Source: Porticoccus sp041581635
GTDB taxonomy: Bacteria > Pseudomonadota > Gammaproteobacteria > Pseudomonadales > Porticoccaceae
Length of the DNA: 64,000 nt
Direction: 5' to 3'
Assembly (NCBI GenBank): GCA_041581635.1
Contig: JBFICW010000009.1
Location: forward strand, 1-64,000
Below, piece by piece: positions 34,032-42,936 of this stretch (the first letter of the stretch is position 1; every line of letters starts with the position of its first letter). Both the position numbers and the translations under genes were made by a program. The notes beneath the pieces were generated by a model, which searched no databases, was not told where the DNA came from, and saw nothing but the letters and a program-made list of their open reading frames with translations.

Positions 34032-35567
34032 TTACTCATCTTCCACATCGGGATTGTGCAGACCGATTACTTCACCATTACCTGAATCGGCTGATTTTCC
34101 ATTTTTTAATTTAGCATTGTCGTTTCGCACGGCATCCAACTTGTCGAGATAGGACTGATCCACGTCACCTGTTACGTACTGGCCATCAAAAACAGCACAG
34201 TCAAAACGTTCTATCTCGGGGTTACCCTCTTTGGCACTATCAACCAAATCCTGTAGATCTTGATAAATCAGGCAATCGGCACCGATAAGCTCGGCCACCT
34301 CTTCGGCTGTTTTTCCATGAGCAATCAACTCGCGAGCCGATGGCATATCAATACCATAAACATTTGGGTAGCAAACGGGTGGTGCAGCAGATGCCATATA
34401 GACCTTGTTTGCACCGGCATCACGAGCCATTTGTATAATTTCTTTTGATGTCGTCCCACGAACAATAGAGTCATCTACCAGTAGAACATTTTTACCTTGA
34501 AACTCGAGTTTCACGGGGTTCAGCTTTTGCCGGACAGATTTTTTCCGCTCTTTTTGGCCGGGCATGATAAACGTACGACCGATGTAACGGTTTTTCATAA
34601 AGCCTTCGCGGAACTTAATACCCAATTTTTCCGCAATTGACTGTGCCGACACACGGCTGGTATCCGGGATCGGTATAACCACGTCTATATCGAGGTCAGC
34701 GTAATCGCACAGGATTTTTTCAGCTAATTTTTCACCCATTCGCAAGCGACATTTATACACAGAAATTTTGTCGATAATTGAATCTGGGCGGGCAAAATAA
34801 ACATGCTCAAAAATGCAGGGCATCAACTTGGGGTTATCGGCACATTGTTGAAGATGCAACTCACCATTCTCATCGACATAGAGGGCTTCACCAGGTGCCA
34901 GATCTCTCACCAGTTCAAAACCAAGTACATCAAAGGCCACACTCTCTGAGGCAACCATATATTCAGTGCCCTTATCTGTTTCTCGCTGACCATACACAAG
35001 GGGACGAATACCCAGTGGATCGCGAAACGCGACCATACCATAGTTGGCAATCATGCCTACTACGGCGTAGGCACCGCGGCAACGGCGATGAACTCGACGA
35101 ACCGCTTCAAAAATATCATTGGGTGTTGGCTTCAGCTTTCCCTGAATCAGCAGTTCATGGGCAAACACGTTAAGTAAGGCTTCAGAATCAGAGTCCGTAT
35201 TGATATGTCGAAGATCCGATTTAAACAGGTGCTCCATGAGCTCATCGGTATTCGTCAGGTTACCGTTGTGAGCCATGCAGATGCCATAGGGCGAGTTCAC
35301 ATAAAACGGCTGCGCGAGAGCTGGGCCAGAACTACCCGCTGTTGGGTAACGAACATGCCCGATACCCATATTTCCATCCAGTTGCGCCATATGACGCGAA
35401 TGAAAAACGTCTTTCACCAGGCCAACACCTTTGCGTTGGTTAAGACGACCACCTTCACAGGTCATGATACCTGCTGCATCCTGTCCCCGATGCTGAAGCA
35501 TGGTTAATGCATCATAAAGCTGCAAATTAATATTACTCTTACCAACAATTCCAACTACACCACACAT
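34032..35567 (-). CDS. purF: Amidophosphoribosyltransferase
   Basis: This 511-residue enzyme catalyses the first step of purine synthesis, making 5-phosphoribosylamine from PRPP and glutamine. Cys2 of MCGVVGIVG is the N-terminal nucleophile released after Met removal. The glutaminase domain (to about residue 235) has GIGHVRYPTAGS and AHNGNLTN. The phosphoribosyltransferase domain has the PRPP loop VLLVDDSIVRGTTSKE. It follows cvpA and precedes metZ, as in related gammaproteobacteria. Confidence 0.97.
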   Translation of the reverse strand: MCGVVGIVGKSNINLQLYDALTMLQHRGQDAAGIMTCEGGRLNQRKGVGLVKDVFHSRHMAQLDGNMGIGHVRYPTAGSSGPALAQPFYVNSPYGICMAHNGNLTNTDELMEHLFKSDLRHINTDSDSEALLNVFAHELLIQGKLKPTPNDIFEAVRRVHRRCRGAYAVVGMIANYGMVAFRDPLGIRPLVYGQRETDKGTEYMVASESVAFDVLGFELVRDLAPGEALYVDENGELHLQQCADNPKLMPCIFEHVYFARPDSIIDKISVYKCRLRMGEKLAEKILCDYADLDIDVVIPIPDTSRVSAQSIAEKLGIKFREGFMKNRYIGRTFIMPGQKERKKSVRQKLNPVKLEFQGKNVLLVDDSIVRGTTSKEIIQMARDAGANKVYMASAAPPVCYPNVYGIDMPSARELIAHGKTAEEVAELIGADCLIYQDLQDLVDSAKEGNPEIERFDCAVFDGQYVTGDVDQSYLDKLDAVRNDNAKLKNGKSADSGNGEVIGLHNPDVEDE

Positions 35568-35644
35568 GGGACAAGAAACCTCTTTAAACGGCTATGACTA
35601 CGATTAAAAGTCTATTATTAAAAACCTGTTTTAATTCCACCGAA

Positions 35645-36139
35645 CTAAAGCAGGTTCTTCAAAAAGTCCAATACCGCTGCGCCTGTCTCCCTGGCCCAGT
35701 CTTCATACTGTAAGAAAAATGGAATCAACTTGGATTCATGCCACCAGATATCCTGTTTGACAGGCAATATATCGGGTAAGACGATTAAAATGACCATGAT
35801 GATGATCAGCCCGCGAGCCAGACCAAAAAACAGGCCTAACAAACGATCTGTTCCAGAGAGACCCGTTGCCTCAATCAGCTTTCCTAACAAATAATTTAGA
35901 ATACCACCAACTATCAGTACAGCGACAAACAAGGTGACCCATGCAGTTAAGATTCGTAGGGATGGCGTGCTGATCAGATCCACCATCCAGACCGCAAGCT
36001 GGTCGTGAAAGATAGAAGCAATAACTGCCGCAGCTAACCAAATCAACAGAGAAACGGCTTCTTTAACAAAGCCACGCACCACACTGATCAGCGCGGATAT
36101 TACAAGAACAGCAATGATTGCCCAGTCAGCCCAAGTCAT
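35645..36139 (-). CDS. cvpA: CvpA family membrane protein (colicin V production)
   Basis: This 164-residue inner-membrane protein has four hydrophobic segments and the CvpA opening WADWAIIAVLVISALISVVRG followed by FVKEAVSLLIWLAA. The later RLLGLFFGLARGLIII segment is also typical. CvpA is needed for colicin V secretion in E. coli and affects envelope homeostasis; its biochemical role is unclear. It lies 77 bases before purF, the usual cvpA-purF linkage. Confidence 0.92.
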   Translation of the reverse strand: MTWADWAIIAVLVISALISVVRGFVKEAVSLLIWLAAAVIASIFHDQLAVWMVDLISTPSLRILTAWVTLFVAVLIVGGILNYLLGKLIEATGLSGTDRLLGLFFGLARGLIIIMVILIVLPDILPVKQDIWWHESKLIPFFLQYEDWARETGAAVLDFLKNLL

Positions 36140-36226
36140 CGTTTAGTCGTCTCTCAACAGGTGCTCAGCCGTCTTTAGCAGGCGCAGATTAACCGTCGCA
36201 AAGTGTAACAGAGCGCCGTTCACAGG

Positions 36227-36817
36227 TCAGGGTTCAAAGTGAACCAATATAGCGTCAACCCGATATTTTTTATCAATGGCACTCTTCTGTTGAACTAGCT
36301 TTTTCTTAAGTACCAGCGGCCCGACAAAAACCCGACTTAAACTACCATTGGCATCTTTCTTTTCCCGAATAAAAGCCTTGTAGCCATCCTTAAGCAAATC
36401 CTCCAACAGGGCCTTTGCCTTAGCTTTGTCCCGAAAGCTTCCAATCTGCAAAACCCAGGCAACGGGTATACCCTCAGAAGAAAGTGCTGGTTTTTCGTCT
36501 TTTAGCGTCATTTCTACTTTTTCAGGTGCGGGAGTTTCCTTGACGAGAGGCTGACTTTCTTTATCTGTAGAAGTTTCTTCCACTTTAGTTTCTACGCCGA
36601 ACTGAAACATATCTTCATCGGACTTAGCCGGAACAATGTCTTTTGGCCTCACAGGTTCGGCAATCTCTACTGCTTGTATTTCAGGCCTGGGGGGGATTTG
36701 AGACGTAGTATCGACTTCTTGCCTACCGGAGAAGTCAAACAACAAAGGAACGAAAATAACCGCTAGAGCCACCAACACCAAAGCTCCAACAATTCGTTGT
36801 TTCAAATTTTCATTCAC
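36227..36817 (-). CDS. dedD: DedD-like SPOR-domain cell division protein
   Basis: This 196-residue bitopic protein has a short cytosolic start (NENLKQRIVG), one membrane helix (ALVLVALAVIFVPLLFDF), a Pro/Glu/Lys-rich periplasmic linker and a C-terminal SPOR domain (about 125-195; WVLQIGSFRDKAKAKALLEDL). SPOR domains bind denuded septal peptidoglycan. The GTG at 36817 is preferred as start because the protein then begins like other DedD proteins (M-N-E-x-L-K-Q-R) and a GGGAG site lies eight bases before it. The start overlaps the end of folC by eight bases. Confidence 0.88.
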   Translation of the reverse strand: MNENLKQRIVGALVLVALAVIFVPLLFDFSGRQEVDTTSQIPPRPEIQAVEIAEPVRPKDIVPAKSDEDMFQFGVETKVEETSTDKESQPLVKETPAPEKVEMTLKDEKPALSSEGIPVAWVLQIGSFRDKAKAKALLEDLLKDGYKAFIREKKDANGSLSRVFVGPLVLKKKLVQQKSAIDKKYRVDAILVHFEP

Positions 36818-38132
36818 CACGAACACTCCCATTCCCTTTGTCTTTTAACCATTGCAATACTGGACCAACCGTAAAAAACGAACCAAAAACTACGATAATG
36901 TCGTCTTTAGTTACATTCGCTAGTGCCGCCTTTAATGCTCGCACGGGCGATGCCATTTCAACAACGTCAGTTTCATTGCCAACTTTGCTGGAAGGACTGG
37001 CATTGTACAACAGCGCAGCCAAATTTCGTGCTGTTGCGGCCCTGCTCTGCTCAGGAATATCGCAACAGTACCAAGCGCTGACCAATGGTATTAGGGGCAA
37101 AAGAATCGCCGGAATATCCTTATCTGCCATAATGCCCACAACAGCAATAATACGGCACTTGGTGGCTAATAATCTTTCCGCAAGTAACGCCGCCGCCTGA
37201 GGATTGTGAGCTACATCTAAAACCAACTGAACGCCCTCCACCTCTGCCTGCTGAAAACGACCCGGCAGGGCGACATTCTGCAGCCCGTTTATCATCGTGG
37301 ATAAGGGAGCAGCATTGAGCAATTTCACCGCTTGCAATGCACAGGCAACACTCACAGGGGGTAAGTGTGTTTCAGGAATATCACCAAAACCCGACAGACA
37401 AAAATCACGGCCATTTATCAGTAACTGTGAACCAATCTCATCCGCTTGTTCAATGACGCCCCTAACTGCTTCGATATCACCGTATATAAGTGGCCTATCA
37501 GGTCGTGCAATAGCGGCTTTTTCTGCGGCAATGCCGTTTAGATCCTTGCCAAGCCAATCCTCATGATCCCTGGCAATACTTGTAACAACCGCAATATCTG
37601 GGTCTAAAATATTGACCGCATCCAGCCTTCCGCCCAGTCCTACTTCAAGTAGAGCGACATCCAGATCTTCCTGCGACATGATCAGTAACGCAGCGAGCGT
37701 ACCAAATTCAAAATAAGTAAGACTGATATTTCCACGAGCAGCCTCTATTCGCTCAAAGGCAGCACAAATAGCCTGATCGCCAACCAGTTGGCCATTAATG
37801 GAAATGCGCTCGTTATAATGAATAAAGTGAGGGGAGGTATAACAACCAACCCGAAGCCCTGCGGCCAGCACCATCTGCTCAATCGCGGCGACACAGGATC
37901 CCTTCCCGTTGGTACCGGCAACCGTAATGATTTTATTTGCAGGGGTTATCGGACTAGAGGCCAGCTCTTCTCTTTGTTCCGGGTCTTCTTTGATGATTGA
38001 ATTAATCTGTGCTGACACGAAAAAGCCGAGTTGCGAAGCAACCCGGCCTATGCGATCAAGCCCTAATTCTATTTCTGTAGGATGCCGAGCCTCAAGCAGG
38101 CTTAACCATTCATTCAGCGACAGCTGAGGCAT
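36810..38132 (-). CDS. folC: Bifunctional folylpolyglutamate / dihydrofolate synthase
   Basis: This 440-residue Mur-ligase-family enzyme adds glutamate to dihydropteroate and to tetrahydrofolates. The ATP site is VAGTNGKGSCVAAIEQM (about 72-88). YTSPHFIHYNERI, GLGGRLDAVNILDPD and the DVAHNPQAAALLAERL motif in the C-terminal domain are diagnostic. The length is slightly above the E. coli enzyme (422) because of a short acidic insert (KEDPEQREELASSPIT) near residue 50. It overlaps the accD end by 23 bases, and dedD starts within its end. Confidence 0.95.
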   Translation of the reverse strand: MPQLSLNEWLSLLEARHPTEIELGLDRIGRVASQLGFFVSAQINSIIKEDPEQREELASSPITPANKIITVAGTNGKGSCVAAIEQMVLAAGLRVGCYTSPHFIHYNERISINGQLVGDQAICAAFERIEAARGNISLTYFEFGTLAALLIMSQEDLDVALLEVGLGGRLDAVNILDPDIAVVTSIARDHEDWLGKDLNGIAAEKAAIARPDRPLIYGDIEAVRGVIEQADEIGSQLLINGRDFCLSGFGDIPETHLPPVSVACALQAVKLLNAAPLSTMINGLQNVALPGRFQQAEVEGVQLVLDVAHNPQAAALLAERLLATKCRIIAVVGIMADKDIPAILLPLIPLVSAWYCCDIPEQSRAATARNLAALLYNASPSSKVGNETDVVEMASPVRALKAALANVTKDDIIVVFGSFFTVGPVLQWLKDKGNGSVRGE

Positions 38133-39054
38133 CAGTGCTATCTAGATCTTGAAAACTGTCTGAAGGTTCAGCAGCCTGCTCTGAAACAATTCCAGGCTCT
38201 GGCTGGTTAGTGAACTTCGAAAGCAGTGACGCTAAGGTGTCACACATATCATGACGAGAAATGATCATGTCAATTGCGCCATGCTCCAGCAAGAATTCTG
38301 CACGCTGAAATCCCTTGGGTAATTTCTGGCGAATCGTCTGCTCAATAATATTTGGCCCGGCAAACCCAGCTCTAGCACCTGGTTCAGCGGTATTAATATC
38401 ACCCAGAAGTGCCAAACTAGCAGAAACGCCCCCATAAACAGGATCCGTCATCACTGAAATATAAGGTGTTCCCTGCGCTTTCAGTTTTTCAATTACAGCA
38501 CTGGTCTTTGCCATTTGCATGAGCGATATCAGCGCTTCTTGCATCCGCGCACCACCCGTTGCCGAAAAGCATATCAGGGGAATATTCTCTTCCAGCGCGA
38601 CTTGAGCTGCACGGGTAAACCGCTCGCCGACCACATAGCCCATAGAGCCACCGTGAAAGGCAAATTCAAAAGCAACGACGACAACAGGCAATCCCTTTAA
38701 GGTGCCCTTCATTGCCACCAAAGCATCATCTTCACCTGTTGCTTTCTGCGCAGCAGATAGACGATCTTTATACTTTTTTACATCTCTAAATTTCAGTCTG
38801 TCAATCGGCTTAACTTCGGTAGCCAATTCTTCCCGATTCTCAGCATCGAGAAAAATATCTAACCGTCTTCGAGCCCCAATTCGCATGTGATGATCGCATT
38901 TAGGGCAGACATCAAGATTTTTTTCGAGCTCAGGACGGTACAGAGGGGCACTGCATTTAGGGCATTTTGTCCACAGTCCTTCCGGAACACTCTGTGTACG
39001 ATCCTTTTTCTGGGTTGCTGGACCCTTGGGACGAATTTTTTCCAGCCAGCTCAT
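38110..39054 (-). CDS. accD: Acetyl-CoA carboxylase carboxyltransferase subunit beta
   Basis: This 314-residue beta subunit transfers the carboxyl group from biotin to acetyl-CoA in fatty acid synthesis, together with AccA. The N-terminal zinc ribbon has two CPKC pairs (CPKCSAPLYR and CPKCDHHMRIG). The carboxyltransferase core has GEDDALVAMKGTLKG, AFHGGSMGYVVGERF and CFSATGGARMQEALISLMQM. A C-terminal tail rich in Ser, Asp and Ala extends past the core. It lies between trpA and folC, the common order in this group. Confidence 0.96.
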   Translation of the reverse strand: MSWLEKIRPKGPATQKKDRTQSVPEGLWTKCPKCSAPLYRPELEKNLDVCPKCDHHMRIGARRRLDIFLDAENREELATEVKPIDRLKFRDVKKYKDRLSAAQKATGEDDALVAMKGTLKGLPVVVVAFEFAFHGGSMGYVVGERFTRAAQVALEENIPLICFSATGGARMQEALISLMQMAKTSAVIEKLKAQGTPYISVMTDPVYGGVSASLALLGDINTAEPGARAGFAGPNIIEQTIRQKLPKGFQRAEFLLEHGAIDMIISRHDMCDTLASLLSKFTNQPEPGIVSEQAAEPSDSFQDLDSTDASAVAE

Positions 39055-39118
39055 AATTTTTCCCGTTATCTAGAATATTTTCCGTTAATAATCTACAACT
39101 CTGCCGTTAATGCAATAA

Positions 39119-39940
39119 CTAACGATCTAGCGCTTCTCGTATTTCAGCAATAATCGATGAGACAGCACCGGCGTATATTGCTGGGTCAGTTTCCCCATTC
39201 TCTGCCAACGTCGCTATCTGGTTAACAATTACGCTTCCTACCACAACGCCATCGGATAAATCAGCAACCGACCGAGCAGATGCCCCGTCTTTAATACCAA
39301 ATCCTACACAGACTGGCAGATCAGTCAATGAACGAATGCTGGTGACGTTTTCATTCACTGAGTCCACATCCAGATTACCTGCACCAGTAACACCTTTGAG
39401 CGAAACATAGTAAATGAAGCCACCGGCCATATCCGCGACTTTTTTCTGACGGGCTGGGCTACTTGTTGGTGCCAATAAGAAGATATTCTCCATATTGGCC
39501 TGTTTCAAATGCTGGTTAAATTCTTCTGCCTCTTCCGGTGGTAAATCAACCGTCAGCACCGCATCTACACCAGAATCGACAGCCTGTTCTATGAAACTAT
39601 CGTAGCCCATCCTTTCAATAGGATTGGTATAGCCCATTAACAGTACCGGCGTAACATTGTCGGTTTCTCTAAACTTCTTTACTTGAGCCAAGGCATCGCG
39701 AAGGCTACTACCATTTTCCAATGCGCGTTCGTGAGCTCTTTGAATCACAGGACCTTCAGCATTGGGGTCTGAGAATGGAACCCCTAGCTCAATGATATCT
39801 GTTCCGCTGGCCACTAACGCATGCATAACGGGAAGTGTCACGTCTTTGGCTGGGTCACCCATTACAACATAAGAAACCAGGGCCTTACGACTCTGCTGAC
39901 GGAGGGATTCAAAACGTTGATTAATTCTATTCACAAACAA
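39119..39940 (-). CDS. trpA: Tryptophan synthase alpha chain
   Basis: This 273-residue TIM-barrel subunit cleaves indole-3-glycerol phosphate to indole, which is channelled to TrpB. The catalytic Glu is in DIIELGVPFSDPNAEGPVIQ, and a catalytic Asp is in a loop (AVLTVDLPPEEAEEF) where Pseudomonas-type TrpA proteins have VVDLPPEE. The phosphate-binding GFGIKDGASARSVADLSDG is clear. It lies 69 bases after trpB and upstream of accD on the same strand. Confidence 0.96.
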   Translation of the reverse strand: MFVNRINQRFESLRQQSRKALVSYVVMGDPAKDVTLPVMHALVASGTDIIELGVPFSDPNAEGPVIQRAHERALENGSSLRDALAQVKKFRETDNVTPVLLMGYTNPIERMGYDSFIEQAVDSGVDAVLTVDLPPEEAEEFNQHLKQANMENIFLLAPTSSPARQKKVADMAGGFIYYVSLKGVTGAGNLDVDSVNENVTSIRSLTDLPVCVGFGIKDGASARSVADLSDGVVVGSVIVNQIATLAENGETDPAIYAGAVSSIIAEIREALDR

Positions 39941-40009
39941 TAATTCCTGTTAAATCACTAGTTCCTATGAAAACTAACAATTATTCAAATCATAAGAAGG
40001 CATAAAATA

Positions 40010-41269
40010 TTAAACAGTAATGCCATCAATCTCTGCCACGGTCAAAATATCCTTATCGCCACGCCCCGACAGATTGACGACTATCATTTGATCCGGCTCC
40101 ATCTGGCGAGCCAATTTTTCTGCATACGCAACAGCGTGACTAGACTCTAGCGCCGGCATAATGCCCTCAACCTTTGTAAGATTTCTAAAAGCCGCCATTG
40201 CCTCGTCATCATCAATAGTTACATAGTCCACTCTGCCGATATCCTTCAACCAGGAATGCTCTGGCCCTACACCAGGATAATCCAAACCTGCTGAGATCGA
40301 ATGAGTTTCAATAATCTGTCCGTTTTCATCTTCCATGAGATAGGTACGGTTTCCATGCAGTACGCCGGGAATACCATCATTTAGTGGTGCCGCATGTTTT
40401 CCAGTTTCCAGACCAAAACCACCCGCTTCTACACCATACATAGCAACGGAATCATCTTCCAGGAATGGGTGAAACAGTCCAATCGCATTAGACCCCCCAC
40501 CTACACAGGCAACCAGGGCATCGGGAAGTTTTCCGGCCTGATCCAATGATTGTTGACGGGCTTCGCGGCCAATAACAGATTGGAAGTTTCGGACTAATTC
40601 GGGGTAAGGATGCGGACCAGCACAAGTACCAATAATATAAAACGTGTCGTCTACATTGGTAACCCAATCACGCATCGCCTCATTCATGGCATCTTTCAGC
40701 GTTTTTGAACCCGACGTAACAGGAATCACGTGGGCACCGAGCAATTTCATGCGATAGACATTCAGAGATTGTCGATGCACGTCCTCCTCACCCATAAAAA
40801 CATGGCACTCCAACCCCAGGCGGGCAGCAACCGTAGCCGTTGCAACGCCGTGTTGACCAGCACCTGTTTCAGCAATCACACGTTTTTTACCCGTATGTTT
40901 CGCTAATAATGCCTGCCCAATGGTGTTATTAATCTTATGAGCGCCCGTATGGTTAAGGTCTTCACGTTTAAGATAGAGCTGCGCACCACCTGTTTCCTTA
41001 GTCCAGCGTTCTGCGAAATAAAGTGGCGATGGTCGCCCCACATAGTGGGCCAGATCGTAATCAAACTGAGCCTGAAATTCGGGGTCGTCCTTTAATCGAC
41101 GGTAAAGCGACTCTAGCTCATCCAGTGCATAAATTAAGGTTTCGGAAACAAACCTGCCGCCATAGGGGCCAAAATGACCACGGGCATCAGGCACGTGATT
41201 AAAATCTACGGCTTGCTTTGTTTCAGCGCTGCCGGTCTTTTCAGAACTATTTGTCACTAACTTCTCCAA
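40010..41269 (-). CDS. trpB: Tryptophan synthase beta chain
   Basis: This 419-residue PLP enzyme condenses indole with serine to give tryptophan. The PLP lysine lies in LNHTGAHKINNTIGQALLA, the substrate loop in AETGAGQHGVATA and the phosphate loop in CVGGGSNAIG. The first 25 residues (to QAVDFNHVP) are a polar extension before the family start DARGHFGPYGGRF; an internal start there is not marked by a Met, so the full frame is kept. It lies between trpF and trpA; trpE, trpG, trpD and trpC are not in the window. Confidence 0.96.
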   Translation of the reverse strand: MEKLVTNSSEKTGSAETKQAVDFNHVPDARGHFGPYGGRFVSETLIYALDELESLYRRLKDDPEFQAQFDYDLAHYVGRPSPLYFAERWTKETGGAQLYLKREDLNHTGAHKINNTIGQALLAKHTGKKRVIAETGAGQHGVATATVAARLGLECHVFMGEEDVHRQSLNVYRMKLLGAHVIPVTSGSKTLKDAMNEAMRDWVTNVDDTFYIIGTCAGPHPYPELVRNFQSVIGREARQQSLDQAGKLPDALVACVGGGSNAIGLFHPFLEDDSVAMYGVEAGGFGLETGKHAAPLNDGIPGVLHGNRTYLMEDENGQIIETHSISAGLDYPGVGPEHSWLKDIGRVDYVTIDDDEAMAAFRNLTKVEGIMPALESSHAVAYAEKLARQMEPDQMIVVNLSGRGDKDILTVAEIDGITV

Positions 41270-41326
41270 AATTACTCAACACGTATGCATGAACGATGTT
41301 TTTGTTAAAGACCCTTATACCTACAT

Positions 41327-41974
41327 TTACGTGCCATTCGATCTATTAATAAATTGCTGAATCAATAGCGATGACTTAATGCCCGGTGATTCCTCAACAC
41401 CACCACTAACATCAACGGCATAGGGCTTGACGGTAGCCACAGCCTCTTCAATATTGCCAGGGTTCAACCCGCCAGCAAGAATAAAATGTATATCATCAAG
41501 CCCAGCTAATCGCTGCCATTCAAAGGTTTCACCCGTGCCACCGTATTTGTCCTTATTCCATGCATCGAATAAAAAACCTCGTGCAGAGGGGTAGCTGGCA
41601 ATCACTTTTTGCACATCAAGCCCAGGAGACATACGGATAGCCTTGATATAGGGCTTTTTGAATTGGGAACAGTACGCTTCATCCTCATCGCCATGAAACT
41701 GCAGCAAGTCCAGCCCAACAGCATCGAGGGCTGTGTTGACTTGCTCAACGGTAGCGTTAACAAATAAACCGACGACCGTGACAAACGGCCCTACGCCATC
41801 CGCTATTTCATGGGCTAATGAAAGCTCAACATATCGAGGGCTTTTGGGGTAAAAAACAAGGCCAATCGCATCAGCACCCGAAGCAACTGCCACGCGGGCA
41901 TCTTCAACTCGGGTAATTCCACAGATCTTAACTCGGGTTCTATTCACAAGGGGCTCTGTTGGCGGTGGGCTCAT
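41327..41974 (-). CDS. trpF: Phosphoribosylanthranilate isomerase
   Basis: This 215-residue TIM-barrel enzyme converts phosphoribosylanthranilate into CdRP in tryptophan synthesis. The catalytic Cys is in RVKICGITRVEDA. The general acid Asp is in FLFDAWNKDKYGGTGETF, and the phosphate-binding end is YAVDVSGGVEESPGIKS. It is a stand-alone TrpF, not fused to TrpC as in E. coli. It is the first gene of trpFBA and follows truA by 93 bases. Confidence 0.96.
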   Translation of the reverse strand: MSPPPTEPLVNRTRVKICGITRVEDARVAVASGADAIGLVFYPKSPRYVELSLAHEIADGVGPFVTVVGLFVNATVEQVNTALDAVGLDLLQFHGDEDEAYCSQFKKPYIKAIRMSPGLDVQKVIASYPSARGFLFDAWNKDKYGGTGETFEWQRLAGLDDIHFILAGGLNPGNIEEAVATVKPYAVDVSGGVEESPGIKSSLLIQQFINRSNGT

Positions 41975-42067
41975 TCACAATAGCGTCCAATAGCAAGGCG
42001 CGGATTGTAGCAAAAAGGGATCAGCCCGCCTATTCCCTATCAGCTATTCCCTGCTGCTTACCAATAA

Positions 42068-42904
42068 TCAATCTGAACTTATAAATTGAGGCCCTAGAGT
42101 CAATGTTGGCAAGTTAAAAATCTCGGGGTAAGTCACCTTCACTAAATACAATCCATTCGCAGGTGCCGTAGCAGGCGCTTGGGTGCGATCCCTTTTTTGC
42201 AACAGGGTTTCTAGCCAATCGACGGACTGAGCCTGCCGGCCAACCTCAATTAAACTACCAACTATGTTCCTCACCATGTGATGCAGAAAGGCATTGGCAA
42301 TAATCTCAACCACCACCAACTCACCTTGCCGCCACACTCTTATCGCATGAACATTTCTATTAGGTGACCGAGATTGACAACCCGCCGCACGAAACGAGCT
42401 GAAATCCTGTTCGCCCAGAAGGTATTGAGCCGCTTCGTGCATCTGGGAGTGATCCAATGGATTTTTTTCCCAAGTCAACCAACGGTGGAATATCGCAGGA
42501 CGCTGAGCCTGATTGGCAATCAAGTAGCGATAGGTTCTGGCCGTTGCACTGAATCGAGCGTGAAACTGCGCGGGCATTTCTGAAACCCAGTGCAAACGCA
42601 CGCCAAAAGGCAAATTGGCATTCGCGCCCAACAACCAATTTCGCGCGGCTCGCTCTGCCGAACTGTCAAAATGAATGATCTGATTAGTGCCATGAACGCC
42701 GGTATCGGTTCTTCCTGCACAGACGACAGTAATGGACTCATTAGCGACAACAGATAGCGCCGCTTCAATCACAGCCTGAACACTAGGACTATGAGTTTGC
42801 CGCTGCCACCCACAAAAAGAACTGCCGTCGTATTCGACGGCAGCAGCTATACGGGTAACCCCACTTGGCAGATTCTGGCCTTCCGGCACTAAGCCATTGG
42901 TCAA
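42068..42904 (-). CDS. truA: tRNA pseudouridine(38-40) synthase
   Basis: This 278-residue enzyme forms pseudouridine at positions 38-40 of the tRNA anticodon stem. It starts with VEYDGSSFCGWQRQ. The catalytic Asp lies in VVCAGRTDTGVHGTNQIIHF (about residue 66), and SFRAAGCQSRSPNR and HHMVRNIVGSLIEVG are conserved. It lies 32 bases after fimV, as in pseudomonads. Confidence 0.96.
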   Translation of the reverse strand: MTNGLVPEGQNLPSGVTRIAAAVEYDGSSFCGWQRQTHSPSVQAVIEAALSVVANESITVVCAGRTDTGVHGTNQIIHFDSSAERAARNWLLGANANLPFGVRLHWVSEMPAQFHARFSATARTYRYLIANQAQRPAIFHRWLTWEKNPLDHSQMHEAAQYLLGEQDFSSFRAAGCQSRSPNRNVHAIRVWRQGELVVVEIIANAFLHHMVRNIVGSLIEVGRQAQSVDWLETLLQKRDRTQAPATAPANGLYLVKVTYPEIFNLPTLTLGPQFISSD

Positions 42905-42936
42905 ATATGTCCAGGGAGAGCTGGAAGTTGTATAAG